Part shown: positions 1 to 12,118 of the stretch, one piece after another
Layout: each line of letters opens with the position of its first letter
How positions within the stretch are numbered: position 1 is the stretch's first letter
Assembly: GCF_017302315.1 (NCBI RefSeq)
Contig: NZ_JAFLDT010000014.1
Span: forward strand, 1 to 61,628
From: Zoogloea sp.
GTDB lineage: Bacteria > Pseudomonadota > Gammaproteobacteria > Burkholderiales > Rhodocyclaceae
DNA: 61,628 nucleotides
Direction of reading: 5' to 3'
Notes under the pieces: model-generated
The model's input: only the letters and a program-made list of their open reading frames with translations
Told to the model about the DNA's origin: nothing
Databases searched by the model: none
Made by a program: the position numbers and the translations under genes

Positions 1-1
1 G

Positions 2-658
2 GATTTCAAGACCCACGAGGCGAAGACCTGCGGCGCCGGCGACGTGCATCTCATCGAAGAGCCCCACAAGCGGGCCGGTGAGTACATGCCCATCGAAGAA
101 GACGAGCACGGCACCTACATTCTCAACTCCAAGGATCTACGCGCCATTGAGCACGTTCAGCGTCTGGTCGAGATCGGAATCAATTCGCTCAAGATCGAAG
201 GACGTACCAAGAGCCCCTATTACGTGGCCCGCACCTGCCAGGCCTATCGTCAGGCCATCGATGACGCCATTGCCGGCCGTGGTCTCGACCCGGCCCTGCT
301 GGGGCAACTGGAAGGCCTCGCCAACCGCGGATACACCGACGGATTCCTGCAGCGCCATACTCCCCACGAAACCCAGAACTACCTGCGCGGCCACTCCGAA
401 TCCGGCCGCAGCCTGTACGTCGGTGACGTAGTGGCCTACGATGCCAAGCGGGGTCTGGCAGAAGTTGCCTCCAAGAACGCCTTCGCCGTGGGTGACCGCC
501 TCGAGCTGGTCCATCCTTCGGGCAATCTTGAGGTCCGTGTCGAGTGGATGCACAACGCACAGGGCGATGCCATTACACGTGTCCCCGGCAGCGACCATCG
601 CGCCTGGCTCCCCCTGCCCGCCGGATGTGTCGGCGCGTTTATCGCGAGGTTTATCTGA
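2..658 (+). CDS. trhP: tRNA 5-hydroxyuridine modification protein TrhP (U32 peptidase family), C-terminal part
   Basis: The reading frame is open from the left edge to TGA at 656-658, so only the last 218 residues are present. The segment NSKDLRAIEHV followed by SLKIEGRTKSPYYVART, and the later RGYTDGF, match the YegQ/TrhP branch of the U32 collagenase-like family. Members of this branch help hydroxylate uridine 34 of tRNA to 5-hydroxyuridine. The paralogue RlhA is the main alternative, but the GRTKSPYY and RGYTDGF context favours TrhP. The gene reads into a short gap before rpmE. The start and the N-terminal cysteine motifs lie outside the window. Confidence 0.85.
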   Translation, partial: DFKTHEAKTCGAGDVHLIEEPHKRAGEYMPIEEDEHGTYILNSKDLRAIEHVQRLVEIGINSLKIEGRTKSPYYVARTCQAYRQAIDDAIAGRGLDPALLGQLEGLANRGYTDGFLQRHTPHETQNYLRGHSESGRSLYVGDVVAYDAKRGLAEVASKNAFAVGDRLELVHPSGNLEVRVEWMHNAQGDAITRVPGSDHRAWLPLPAGCVGAFIARFI

Positions 659-684
659 AGCCTTTGCAAGTCGCGGAAGAAACC

Positions 685-713
685 TTGCATAAGGGGCTGA
701 AATAGTTCAGAAT
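685..713 (+). promoter_or_regulatory. Possible sigma-70 promoter of rpmE
   Basis: TTGCAT (685-690) and CAGAAT (708-713) are separated by exactly 17 bases in the only gap upstream of rpmE. Both boxes are imperfect, so this is a weak call. A GGGTGG/CCACCC hairpin (725-745) lies between it and the start codon. Confidence 0.35.
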
Positions 714-767
714 GCTCCGCTTTCGGGTGGCCAAATTCACCACCCACGTACCCCAAAGGATAAAGCG

Positions 768-986
768 ATGAAAGCCGATACCCACCCGAATTACAACGAC
801 GTGCAAGTGACCTGCTCCTGTGGCAACACTTTCACCACCCGCTCCACCATGGGCAAGCCCCAGTATCACGTGGAAGTCTGCGCCGCCTGCCATCCGTTTT
901 ATACCGGCAAGCAGAAGATCGTCGATACCGCCGGCCGTGTCGAGCGCTTCCGTCAAAAATACGGTTCCGTTCAGCGTCTGGGCTGA
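768..986 (+). CDS. rpmE: 50S ribosomal protein L31
   Basis: This 72-residue protein has the full length of bacterial L31, a component of the large ribosomal subunit that bridges to the small subunit. It starts MKADTHPNY and carries cysteines 16, 18, 37 and 40 (CSC and CAAC), so it is the zinc-binding (C+) form rather than the zinc-free paralogue. The start codon follows an AAAGGA ribosome binding site at about 756-761. A strong terminator lies just downstream, so the gene is probably transcribed alone. A short hairpin at 725-745 in the leader could take part in autoregulation, but that is only an inference. Confidence 0.96.
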   Translation: MKADTHPNYNDVQVTCSCGNTFTTRSTMGKPQYHVEVCAACHPFYTGKQKIVDTAGRVERFRQKYGSVQRLG

Positions 987-1013
987 TTTCCGCTCCGTAG
1001 CCGGGATCGACCG

Positions 1014-1040
1014 AAAAAGGCAGCCGCGGCTGCCTTTTTT
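1014..1040 (+). terminator. Rho-independent terminator after rpmE
   Basis: GGCAGCC and GGCTGCC form a GC-rich stem around a central CG step. The stem is flanked by five A on the left and a run of six T on the right. It lies 28 bases after the rpmE stop and may work in both directions. Confidence 0.9.
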
Positions 1041-1064
1041 GTTGTCCGCCCGAACCTACCCACC

Positions 1065-2690
1065 ATGCCTCTCGCCCACTCCCGCTTCTCGCTTCCCGCC
1101 CCTTTGACAGGCTGGCCGCTTGCGCTCCTGCTGGCCATTTACCTGCTGGTAGGCACCACAGGGCATCTCCCCTGGCGGGGCGACGACATGACCCACCTGG
1201 GGCCGATTCACGCCATCCTGCAAGGTGGTAACTGGCTCCTGCCCGAGATTGCGGGTGAGATCTATCGCGGCGCCTCGCCCCTCTACTACTGGGTGGGCGC
1301 CCTGCTGGCGCAGCTCCTGGGCTGGCTCCTGCCCGTGCATGACGCAGCCCGCCTCGCCACCACCCTGTTCTGCGCGGCCACCCTCTACTGGACGGGCTTG
1401 GCTGCACGGCGGCTCTACGGAGAGGCATCCTTTGCGCCCGCCATCCTGCTCGGCATGGGATCCCTGGGCCTGGTGGTGCATGCCCACGAAACACAGCCGC
1501 AGCTTGCCCAACTCGCAGGAATGGCATTGTGTTTTGCCGGCCTCGGAGAACTCTCCGAACATCCCCGACGGGCTGGCATCCAGGCCGGATTGGGCGCTGC
1601 CCTCGCCTTTCTCGCCAGTGGCCTGTCGGGCCTCGCCTTCACGATCCCGGTCATCGTCCTGACCCCCCTTCTATGCGCGCGCTGCCGTAGCCGCACGGCT
1701 CTGGGGAGCATTGCCCTGGGGCTTGGCCTCACCGCACTCATCAGCGTCCTTTGGCTAAGTGCCGTAGCCCGCCACGCCCCGGGCGAGATCACGCTCTGGT
1801 GGCAGGAAGAGTTGGCCTCCACCCTCCCCCATGCCAGCCATGTTTCCGAGATTGGAAAACTACTTCAGCTCTTCGGCTGGTTTGCCTGGCCCCTGTGGCC
1901 CATCGCGGGATGGGCGGTGTGGCGCAACCGTCACGCCATCGCCAGCCCTCAGGTGGCCCTCCCGCTAACGGGCAGCGTCATCGCCATTTTTCTGGTCGCC
2001 ACAACCGGTGGTCTGCGCCCGGCGGGGCTGCTTCCCGTGCTCCCTCCCCTGTGTCTGCTGGCCGCCTTCGGCGTGAGCAGCCTGCGTCGCGGAGCGGCCA
2101 ACGCCTTTGACTGGTTCGGCGTCATGACCTTCGTATTTTTCGGCATTGTGGTCTGGCTGGGATGGAGCGCCCTTCGTTTCGGCTGGCCTCCCGGACTCGC
2201 CCGCCAAGTCGCCCGCATGGCCCCCGATTTCCAGCACGGCGCATGGCTCGCCGGTGCGCTGATCGGCCTGACACTCAGCCTGCTGCTGGTCATTCTGCCA
2301 CTGGCCACCCAGCGCTCCGTTCAGCGCGGTGTCACCAACTGGGCGCTTGGCATGACACTCCTATGGTGCCTCGCGGTAACCCTATGGCAACCGTGGTTTG
2401 CCCATACCAAGAACTACCAGCCCCTTGCCGTGGAACTTCGCCAAGTCATCGGCCCCGAGCCCGACTGCATCAAGCGTCGGAATCTAGGCGACACGCAGCG
2501 TGCAGCACTGGATTACTTTGCCAGTATCCGGACCGTTCGGTACGACACGGCCGACGACTGCAAGCTGCTGCTTACCTACAACGTCGGGGGAAGCACACGG
2601 AGCGTTTCGTCAGAATGGCGGCCCGTATGGGAGCGTCGCCTGGGAGGAGGCCGCAAAGCGGAGACCTTCAAACTTTATCGCCGCGACTGA
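1065..2690 (+). CDS. ArnT/PMT-like GT-C glycosyltransferase, integral membrane
   Basis: This 541-residue protein has many hydrophobic segments, the first at residues 18-33. After the first segment comes a short acidic loop (LPWRGDD), which occupies the place where ArnT/PMT enzymes carry their catalytic Asp-Glu. Here it reads Asp-Asp. The following HAILQGGNWLLPEI and SPLYYWVGALL segments fit the ArnT family (transfer of a sugar from a polyprenyl-phosphate carrier to a lipid or protein at the outer face of the inner membrane). The last 90 residues form a soluble tail. It stands alone between rpmE and the convergent ftsB. Donor and acceptor cannot be told from the sequence. Two further homologues lie at 20668-23678. 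Confidence 0.8.
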   Translation: MPLAHSRFSLPAPLTGWPLALLLAIYLLVGTTGHLPWRGDDMTHLGPIHAILQGGNWLLPEIAGEIYRGASPLYYWVGALLAQLLGWLLPVHDAARLATTLFCAATLYWTGLAARRLYGEASFAPAILLGMGSLGLVVHAHETQPQLAQLAGMALCFAGLGELSEHPRRAGIQAGLGAALAFLASGLSGLAFTIPVIVLTPLLCARCRSRTALGSIALGLGLTALISVLWLSAVARHAPGEITLWWQEELASTLPHASHVSEIGKLLQLFGWFAWPLWPIAGWAVWRNRHAIASPQVALPLTGSVIAIFLVATTGGLRPAGLLPVLPPLCLLAAFGVSSLRRGAANAFDWFGVMTFVFFGIVVWLGWSALRFGWPPGLARQVARMAPDFQHGAWLAGALIGLTLSLLLVILPLATQRSVQRGVTNWALGMTLLWCLAVTLWQPWFAHTKNYQPLAVELRQVIGPEPDCIKRRNLGDTQRAALDYFASIRTVRYDTADDCKLLLTYNVGGSTRSVSSEWRPVWERRLGGGRKAETFKLYRRD

Positions 2691-2765
2691 AGCCACTTCA
2701 GCGGCCATCCAGCTGCACCGGGCAGCCGGTACACTCGCCAACCTTCCCGGATTTACTTTTCGGGC

Positions 2766-3041
2766 TTACTTTTGCTGCGGCGTCTGGACGAAGATCTCGT
2801 CCGGTTTGGTCAGGCCAAGTTCAAAGCGCGCCCGCTCTTCGACAGCCTCATAGCCCGTCTTCAGATCGCGGACTTCCGCTTCCAGCCCGGTATTGCGCTG
2901 CTCCAGCTTGCGATTGCCCTCTTTCTGGGCCGCCAGCTGCTTCTCGACTTCCCATACGCGCAGCCAGCCCCCCTTGCCGATCCACAGGGGATACTGCAAG
3001 ACAAGAGCCAGAAGGATGAGAACGAGGACGGGCCAGCGCAT
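2766..3041 (-). CDS. ftsB: Cell division protein FtsB
   Basis: From the ATG at 3041 this is a 91-residue protein, the usual size for FtsB. It has one transmembrane helix at residues 4-20 (VLVLILLALVLQYPLW), then a heptad-rich coiled coil (about 28-62) and a C-terminal ELGLTKPDEIFVQ segment typical of the family. FtsB forms the FtsQLB complex that activates septal peptidoglycan synthesis. The frame extends upstream to 3095, but the extra 18 residues are not family-like. The position directly after eno is the classical arrangement in Beta- and Gammaproteobacteria, and a shared transcript is likely. Confidence 0.92.
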   Translation of the reverse strand: MRWPVLVLILLALVLQYPLWIGKGGWLRVWEVEKQLAAQKEGNRKLEQRNTGLEAEVRDLKTGYEAVEERARFELGLTKPDEIFVQTPQQK

Positions 3042-3091
3042 GCCATCGGTGGCTGGCGACCTGCAAAGGCCGCCAGCCACCTCTCCTGCGA

Positions 3092-4393
<1,302 letters not shown>

Positions 4394-4464
4394 TTATCAC
4401 TGATATTTACAGCGGCGACCTTCCGGCCGCCTCTAACTTCGAAACCGGAAAATCGCTCTCAGGC

Positions 4465-5304
4465 TCAGGCTTTCAGCTCTTCAAGCCCCTCGGCCTTGAC
4501 CAGCGTATCGATCGCCTTGAGGGTGGTCAGCAGGGCCTTGAGCCGCGGCAGCGGCCACGCATTGGGGCCGTCGGAGAAAGCCTTGGCGGGATCAGGGTGG
4601 GTCTCCATGAACAGGCCGGCGATGCCGACCGCCACGGCCGCCCGGGCCAGCACGGGGACGAACTCCCGCTGACCGCCGGAAACCGTCCCCTGCCCGCCCG
4701 GCAGCTGGACCGAGTGGGTGGCGTCGAACACCACCGGGCAGCCCGTCTCGCGCATGATCGCCAGGGAACGCATATCGGAGACGAGGTTGTTGTAACCAAA
4801 GGACGCGCCACGCTCGCACACCATGATGGTGTCGGCGCCACCGTTGGCCTCGCGGGCCTTGTCGACGACGTTCTTCATGTCACCCGGGGCCAGGAACTGC
4901 CCCTTCTTGATATTCACCGGCTTGCCGGAAGCCGCCACCGCGTGGATGAAGTCGGTCTGGCGGCACAGGAAGGCCGGCGTCTGCAGCACGTCGACGACCG
5001 CAGCCACATGGGGCACTTCGGCCTCGGTGTGTACATCGGTCAGCACCGGAACACCCAGCTGCTCACGGACTTCACCGAGGATCTCCAGCCCTTTCTCCAT
5101 GCCCATGCCCCGGTAGGACTTGCCGGAGCTGCGGTTGGCCTTGTCGTAGCTGGACTTGTAGATGAAGGGGATGCCCAACTCGCCGCAGATGTCCTTGAGC
5201 GCCCTGGCGGTCTCAAAGGCCATCTCGCGGGACTCGATCACGCAGGGCCCGGCGATCAGAAAGAAAGGCTTGTCGATACCGACGTCGAAGCCGCAGAGTT
5301 TCAT
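4465..5304 (-). CDS. kdsA: 3-deoxy-8-phosphooctulonate (KDO8P) synthase, metal-dependent type
   Basis: This 279-residue enzyme condenses phosphoenolpyruvate with arabinose 5-phosphate, the committed step to KDO in lipopolysaccharide. [17 protein letters not shown] (about 51-67) and [11 protein letters not shown] (about 195-205) are the substrate and metal-site signatures. The N-terminal strand reads IAGPCVIES. Metal-requiring KdsA enzymes carry a cysteine here, whereas the E. coli metal-free type carries asparagine, so this copy should be metal-dependent. It sits 11 bases after pyrG and 83 bases before eno, in one probable operon. Confidence 0.96.
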   Translation of the reverse strand: MKLCGFDVGIDKPFFLIAGPCVIESREMAFETARALKDICGELGIPFIYKSSYDKANRSSGKSYRGMGMEKGLEILGEVREQLGVPVLTDVHTEAEVPHVAAVVDVLQTPAFLCRQTDFIHAVAASGKPVNIKKGQFLAPGDMKNVVDKAREANGGADTIMVCERGASFGYNNLVSDMRSLAIMRETGCPVVFDATHSVQLPGGQGTVSGGQREFVPVLARAAVAVGIAGLFMETHPDPAKAFSDGPNAWPLPRLKALLTTLKAIDTLVKAEGLEELKA

Positions 5305-5315
5305 GGACTTTCCTT

Positions 5316-7022
<1,707 letters not shown>

Positions 7023-7093
7023 TCAGCCATCAATCACCCCGGAACGCCGGTCCAAAGGGCTTCCCGGGGAGGTCAGGACCGTCGATACCAGAC

Positions 7094-7642
7094 CTAGTTG
7101 TCGCGGATGAAGTCCCGGTTAACCTCGCGGAAGAGCTCGGTCGCGCTGCGCTTCAGCCACTCGAAGGCAACCATCTCGCGAGTCACCACCTCGACCCCAT
7201 GGGCCCGCATGCGCGCCAGGGACGCCGCCTTGTCGCCAGGCTTGCGCGAACCGACCGCATCCTCCACCAGGAACACCTCCTTCCCCTGCCAGCGCAGTTC
7301 AAGCACGGTCTGCATCACGCAAACGTGCGCCTCCGTTCCCGCCACCACGACCTGACGACGTGCGTCCACGTCCGTGCCGGTCAGGCAGCCGTCGGCAACA
7401 CAGGAGAAATGGGTTTTCCCAACGAAACGCGCACCCTCTAGCGCCGCCAGCAAGGGCGCGGCCGTAGGGCCAAGGCCCGCCGGATACTGCTCGGAGACCA
7501 CCACCGGCACCTTCAGGCGCCGGGCAACCCCAGCCAGCCAGATACAGTTGCGCAGCACTTCCTGACCATCGGCAATGGCCGGCAGCAGGCGCTCCTGGAC
7601 ATCGACGATCAACAGGCTGGATTTGGCGCTATCCATCAGCAT
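7094..7642 (-). CDS. Isochorismatase-like (cysteine hydrolase) family protein
   Basis: This 182-residue protein shows the catalytic triad of the isochorismatase-like fold. Aspartate lies in LIVDVQERLLPAI, lysine in FVGKTHFSC, and the nucleophilic cysteine in GTEAHVCVMQT. The family includes nicotinamidases, N-carbamoyl hydrolases and many uncharacterised hydrolases, so the substrate is unknown. No enterobactin-type genes are nearby, so a siderophore role is not supported. It starts 11 bases after the acetoacetyl-CoA synthetase stop, with GGAG ahead of its ATG, and is probably co-transcribed with it. Confidence 0.85.
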   Translation of the reverse strand: MLMDSAKSSLLIVDVQERLLPAIADGQEVLRNCIWLAGVARRLKVPVVVSEQYPAGLGPTAAPLLAALEGARFVGKTHFSCVADGCLTGTDVDARRQVVVAGTEAHVCVMQTVLELRWQGKEVFLVEDAVGSRKPGDKAASLARMRAHGVEVVTREMVAFEWLKRSATELFREVNRDFIRDN

Positions 7643-7653
7643 CGGGAGACTCC

Positions 7654-9633
7654 TCAGGATTGGAGCTCAGGGCGCGCCCTGAACTGCTCAAGGGCTGCCG
7701 GATTGGCAAGCGCCTCCACGTTCTTCACCGACTCCCCATGCACCACCGCCCGCACGGCCAGTTCGACGATCTTGCCGCTCTTGGTGCGGGGGATATCAGT
7801 CACCTGCACGACCCGCGCCGGCACGTGACGGGGCGTAGTGTTGTCGCGGATGGTGCGGCGGATGCGGTCGCCCAGCGCCTCGTCGAGGACAGCGCCATCG
7901 CGCAGCTTGACAAACAAGACCACCCGCACGTCGCTGGCATCCCCCGGCGGCCATTGCTGACCGATGACCAGCGATTCCACGACCTCCTCCAGCTTTTCCA
8001 CCTGGCGGTAGATCTCGGCAGTGCCGATGCGCACCCCCCCCGGGTTGAGGGTCGCGTCGGAACGCCCGTAGATGACCAGACCGTCGTGGGGGGTGATCTC
8101 GGAGTAGTCCCCGTGACACCACACGTTTTCGAAGCGCTCGAAATAGGCTGCCCGGTAGCGGGTGCCGTCCCGGTCATTCCAGAAGCCGATGGGCATTACC
8201 GGGAAAGGCCGGGTGCACACCAGCTCGCCTTTTTCGCCGCGGACGGGCACGCCGATCTCGTCGAACACATCGACAGCCATGCCGAGCCCCTTGCACTGGA
8301 TCTCGCCGGGCCACACCGGCAGGGTCGGATTGCCCAGCACAAAGCACGAAATGATGTCGGTCCCCCCGGAAATCGACGACAGGCAAAGGTCGGCCTTGAT
8401 CTCGCGGTAGACGTATTCGAAACCTTCCGGCACCAGCGGACTGCCGGTCGAAAACATGGCCCGCAAGGCCGGCAGGTCATGGGTTTCCCGGGGGCGCAGC
8501 CCCGCCTTGGCGATACCGTCGATGAACTTCGCTGAGGTACCGAAATGCGTCATGCCTTCGGCCTGGGCGTAGTCGAAGAGAATGGCACCATCACCGAGCA
8601 TCGGCGTGCCATCGTAGAGCAGAAGCGTAGCCCCCGAGGCCAGGCCCGACACCAGCCAGTTCCACATCATCCAGCCACAGGTGGTGAAGTAGAACAGGCG
8701 GTCACCCGGTTTCACATCCCCATGCAGACGATGCTCCTTGATGTGCTGGAGCAAGGCCCCGCCGGCGCAATGGACGATGCACTTCGGCACCCCGGTAGTA
8801 CCCGACGAATACATGATGAACAGGGGATGCTCGAATGGCAGCCGGACAAAGGGAATCTCGGTGACCGTCAGGAAAGGCCTGATGAAATCTGCAAGCACCC
8901 GGGCGTGATGGACATGGGACAGATCGTGATGGGCGTGCACATAGGGCACCACCACGACCCGCTTCACCGAGGGTAAACCATCGGTGATGGCGGCCAGCCG
9001 ATCAAGGCAATCCACCACCTTGCCGTTGTAATAGTAGCCATCCACGGCCACCAGCACCTTGGGCTCGATCTGCCCGAAGCGATCCAGCACGCCCTGCACA
9101 CCGAAATCCGGCGAAGCAGACGAAAAAATGGCGCCGATACTGGACGCCGCCAGCATCACGACGATGGTTTCCGGCAAATTCGGCATCCACGCCGCCACAC
9201 GGTCGCCCGCAACGACGCCCATTTCCTGGAGCGCCGCCGCAAAATGGGCCACCTGACGATACAGATCCCCATGGGAAAGACGATTCTTGACCCGGTCTTC
9301 CCCCCAGAACACCAGGGCGTCACCATCGTCCCTGCCGCGCAGCAGGTTTTCGGCATAGTTGAGTTGCGCGTCGGGAAACCAGCGAGTGCCCGGCATGCGC
9401 CCTGGGTTGTCGAGGACGCGGGCGCCCATCTGGCCCCGCACGTCTCCATACGCCCAGATCGAGGTCCAGAACTCGGCCGGTTCATTGACCGACCAGGCGT
9501 GCAGAGCCGCATAATCGGGCAGACGTCGGCCCCAGCGTGTCTCTGACTCACGGGAAAAATCGGTGATATTGGCGCCAGCCACCCGATCGGGGCTGGGCAC
9601 CCACAGGGGCCGGTCGGCAACGGCGTAACTCAT
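7654..9633 (-). CDS. Acetoacetyl-CoA synthetase (acetoacetate-CoA ligase)
   Basis: This 659-residue protein belongs to the acyl-adenylate-forming ligases. It has the P-loop-like [15 protein letters not shown] near residue 275 and the C-terminal catalytic lysine in [14 protein letters not shown]. The N-terminal domain ([23 protein letters not shown]) and overall length match acetoacetate-CoA ligase rather than acetyl-CoA synthetase. It would activate acetoacetate from ketone-body or polyhydroxybutyrate turnover. It lies between a thioesterase gene and an isochorismatase-like gene on the same strand. Confidence 0.9.
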   Translation of the reverse strand: MSYAVADRPLWVPSPDRVAGANITDFSRESETRWGRRLPDYAALHAWSVNEPAEFWTSIWAYGDVRGQMGARVLDNPGRMPGTRWFPDAQLNYAENLLRGRDDGDALVFWGEDRVKNRLSHGDLYRQVAHFAAALQEMGVVAGDRVAAWMPNLPETIVVMLAASSIGAIFSSASPDFGVQGVLDRFGQIEPKVLVAVDGYYYNGKVVDCLDRLAAITDGLPSVKRVVVVPYVHAHHDLSHVHHARVLADFIRPFLTVTEIPFVRLPFEHPLFIMYSSGTTGVPKCIVHCAGGALLQHIKEHRLHGDVKPGDRLFYFTTCGWMMWNWLVSGLASGATLLLYDGTPMLGDGAILFDYAQAEGMTHFGTSAKFIDGIAKAGLRPRETHDLPALRAMFSTGSPLVPEGFEYVYREIKADLCLSSISGGTDIISCFVLGNPTLPVWPGEIQCKGLGMAVDVFDEIGVPVRGEKGELVCTRPFPVMPIGFWNDRDGTRYRAAYFERFENVWCHGDYSEITPHDGLVIYGRSDATLNPGGVRIGTAEIYRQVEKLEEVVESLVIGQQWPPGDASDVRVVLFVKLRDGAVLDEALGDRIRRTIRDNTTPRHVPARVVQVTDIPRTKSGKIVELAVRAVVHGESVKNVEALANPAALEQFRARPELQS

Positions 9634-9702
9634 CTAACGGTCTCCTCTTGATTTTTCTTGTTGTGCCGGCTCTGCGTCCGGACTTGTCTGGCGATCAGAC
9701 CC

Positions 9703-10131
9703 TTAGCTTACCGCGTGACGCAGGGCTTCGGGGATGGGGACCGACTTTCCGGTACGCGGATCCATCCACACCACCTTGGCAGCCCCCTCAGCGAAGAGGC
9801 GCTCATCACCCTCAACACACAGCTCGTACCAGGTCATCACGCTGCTACGGCCCGCTTCGCCTGCATACACCATCACCCGCACGGTAGCGGGATAACTCAC
9901 CGGGATCAGGAAAGTACAGCTGGCATTGATGATCACCGCCCCGGTCTCCGCTTCCGGGCTGACGACGAAACCGGCTTGTTCCAGCCACTCCACCCGCGCC
10001 TGCTCGAAGTAACGGAAATAGACGGTGTTGTTCACATGCCCGTAGAAGTCCATATCGCCCCAGCGGACGATCTGATGGGAAGTATGCAGAAGCCGGCGTG
10101 GCGGCGCGTCGGGGCTGGCCATTGAGGTCAA
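9703..10131 (-). CDS. Acyl-CoA thioesterase, 4HBT/YbgC-like
   Basis: This 142-residue hotdog-fold protein carries the 4-hydroxybenzoyl-CoA thioesterase motif RWGDMDFYGHVNNTVYFRYF, with the catalytic aspartate in GDMD and the helix-start HVNN. It should hydrolyse short or aromatic acyl-CoA esters in the cytoplasm. The longer form begins at a TTG at 10131, preceded six bases upstream by AAGGAG. The ATG at 10122 has no well-placed ribosome binding site, so I prefer the TTG. It is 69 bases upstream of the acetoacetyl-CoA synthetase and divergent from etfD, a context of acyl-CoA metabolism. Confidence 0.85.
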   Translation of the reverse strand: MTSMASPDAPPRRLLHTSHQIVRWGDMDFYGHVNNTVYFRYFEQARVEWLEQAGFVVSPEAETGAVIINASCTFLIPVSYPATVRVMVYAGEAGRSSVMTWYELCVEGDERLFAEGAAKVVWMDPRTGKSVPIPEALRHAVS

Positions 10132-10225
10132 GAGGTTCTCCTTGAGTGATTTCTTATATATGCTGGATCAGTACAACACGGGTTGCGTCAACGCATCATT
10201 GCCGTCACCAGAACCAAAGGGCAAT

Positions 10226-10249
10226 GTAACATACGCATACGTATGTTAC
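10226..10249. promoter_or_regulatory. Perfect inverted repeat upstream of etfD, candidate repressor operator
   Basis: GTAACATACG (10226-10235) and CGTATGTTAC (10240-10249) are exact reverse complements around the spacer CATA. A 10-4-10 dyad of this size is typical for TetR-family regulators, several of which control acyl-CoA genes in Proteobacteria. It lies between etfD (start 10364) and the divergent thioesterase gene. No regulator gene is adjacent, so the binder is unknown. Confidence 0.65.
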
Positions 10250-10363
10250 CCAAGCCCCGCCCCCGCGGAATAGCTCAGGATTGCCCTGCAAAGGCCGTAG
10301 GGTTACGCTTCGCAAGTTAAGGCCAAGACAAAACAAATCAAATAGATTCAGGAGGAGAAAGCA

Positions 10364-12007
10364 ATGGAACGTGAGGCAATGGAATTCGATGTCCTGATCG
10401 TTGGCGGCGGTCCGGCAGGGCTCGCGGCCGCCATCAGGCTCAAGCAACTCAGCGCAGAGAATGGGCAGGATTTTTCCGTCTGCCTGATCGAGAAGGCCGC
10501 CGAGATCGGCGCCCACATCCTGTCCGGCGCGGTGATCGACCCCCGCGCCCTGAACGAGCTCATCCCCGACTGGCAAGCCCAGGGGGCGCCGCTCAACACA
10601 CCGGTAAGCGAAGACCGGGTGATCTTCCTTTCCGAAACCGGTGGCAAACAGATTCCCAACGGCCTGCTGCCCGACGCCTTCCACAACGAAGGCAACTACA
10701 TCGTACGCCTGGGCAATCTGGCCAAGTGGCTGGGCGAACAGGCTGAGGCACTGGGCGTCGAGGTCTATCCGGGTTTTGCCGGCGCCGAGCTGCTTTTCGA
10801 CGAGAACGGCGCCGTAGCCGGTGTGATCACCGGCGACATGGGCGTGCTCAAGGACGGCAGCCAGGGGCCCAACTTCCAGCCCGGGATGGAACTGCGCGCC
10901 AAATACACGCTGTTTGCCGAAGGCTGCCGTGGGCACCTGGGCAAGCAGCTCGAAACCCGCTACAGCCTGCGCGATGGCGCCGACCCGCAAACCTACGGCA
11001 TCGGCATCAAGGAGCTCTGGGAGATTCCGGCGGGACAACACGTCAAGGGCCTGGTGGTGCACACCGCCGGCTGGCCCATGGATACGGCCACCTATGGCGG
11101 CGGCTTCTGCTACCACCTGGAAGACAACCTGGTGTCAGTGGGCTACGTCGTCGGCCTCAATTACACCAACCCCTACCTGTCGCCCTTCGAGGAGTTCCAG
11201 CGCTACAAGACCCACCCGGAAATCCGAAAATTCCTGGAGGGCGGCAAGCGCCTGGCCTACGGCGCCCGGGCCATTGCCGCCGGTGGCCTGCAGAGCCAGC
11301 CCAAGCTGGTCTTTCCGGGTGGCGCACTGATCGGCGATGACGCAGGCTTCCTGAACGCTGCCCGCATCAAGGGCTCCCATGCCGCCATGAAGTCCGGCAT
11401 GCTCGCCGCCGAGGCGGCCTTCGAGGCCCTCGCCGCCGGGCGCGCCCAGGACGAGCTGTCGGCCTTCCCCGAGTCCTTCAAGTCCAGCTGGCTGCACGCC
11501 GAACTGCACAAGACCCGCAACTTCAAGCCCTATATGAAAAAGGGCCTGTGGCTGGGGTCCCTGCTCTTCGGCATCGACCAGAAGCTCTTCGGCGGCAAAG
11601 TGCCGTGGACCCTGCACAACTCGGCCGACCACACCGCCCTCAAGCCGGCGGCCGAGTGCCACCCCATCCCTTACCCCAAACCCGACGGCAAGCTCAGCTT
11701 CGATCGCCTGTCCTCGGTGTTCCTCTCCAACACCAACCACGAGGAAGACGAGCCCTGCCACCTCCAGCTCAAGGATGCAGCGGTCCCCATCTCCATCAAC
11801 CTGGCCAAGTACGATGCGCCGGAGCAGCGCTATTGCCCGGCCGGAGTCTATGAGATCGTGCGCAGCCCGGAAGGCGACAATCCGCGGCTGCAGATCAACG
11901 CCCAGAACTGCGTCCACTGCAAGACCTGCGATATCAAGGATCCGACCCAGAACATCAACTGGGTGGTGCCCCAGGGCGGCGAAGGGCCGATCTATCAGGG
12001 CATGTGA
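10364..12007 (+). CDS. etfD: Electron transfer flavoprotein-ubiquinone oxidoreductase
   Basis: This 547-residue membrane-associated flavoenzyme passes electrons from reduced ETF (fed by acyl-CoA dehydrogenases) to ubiquinone. The FAD-binding GxGxxG stretch VLIVGGGPAGLAAAIRL is at about residues 10-26. The C-terminal ferredoxin-like part holds the single 4Fe-4S cluster: CPAGVYEIV, then NCVHCKTCDIKDPTQNI, ending GGEGPIYQGM, all as in known ETF-QO. AGGAGGA sits 8 bases before the ATG. A second in-frame ATG follows four codons later. No etfA or etfB lies in the window. Expression is probably controlled through the inverted repeat at 10226-10249. Confidence 0.96.
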   Translation: MEREAMEFDVLIVGGGPAGLAAAIRLKQLSAENGQDFSVCLIEKAAEIGAHILSGAVIDPRALNELIPDWQAQGAPLNTPVSEDRVIFLSETGGKQIPNGLLPDAFHNEGNYIVRLGNLAKWLGEQAEALGVEVYPGFAGAELLFDENGAVAGVITGDMGVLKDGSQGPNFQPGMELRAKYTLFAEGCRGHLGKQLETRYSLRDGADPQTYGIGIKELWEIPAGQHVKGLVVHTAGWPMDTATYGGGFCYHLEDNLVSVGYVVGLNYTNPYLSPFEEFQRYKTHPEIRKFLEGGKRLAYGARAIAAGGLQSQPKLVFPGGALIGDDAGFLNAARIKGSHAAMKSGMLAAEAAFEALAAGRAQDELSAFPESFKSSWLHAELHKTRNFKPYMKKGLWLGSLLFGIDQKLFGGKVPWTLHNSADHTALKPAAECHPIPYPKPDGKLSFDRLSSVFLSNTNHEEDEPCHLQLKDAAVPISINLAKYDAPEQRYCPAGVYEIVRSPEGDNPRLQINAQNCVHCKTCDIKDPTQNINWVVPQGGEGPIYQGM

Positions 12008-12048
12008 GCATTGATGGTCCCCGGGACTTCCGTGCCCGGAGACACGCC

Positions 12049-12092
12049 GCACAGCAAAAAGGCCGTCGCATGCGACGGCCTTTTTGCTGTGC
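12049..12092. terminator. Bidirectional terminator, 44-bp perfect palindrome
   Basis: The left arm GCACAGCAAAAAGGCCGTCG and its exact reverse complement meet at a central CATG, giving a perfect 44-base palindrome. The GC-rich core (GGCCGTCGCATGCGACGGCC) is flanked by five A and five T, so it works as an intrinsic terminator on both strands. It sits between the convergent genes etfD and purL. Confidence 0.93.
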
Positions 12093-12118
12093 CTGGATGG
12101 CGGGCAGTATCGACGGAC

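Noticed and set aside
7094-7642. Isochorismatase-like gene as part of a siderophore cluster
   Set aside because: No other enterobactin-type gene is near; neighbours are acyl-CoA enzymes.
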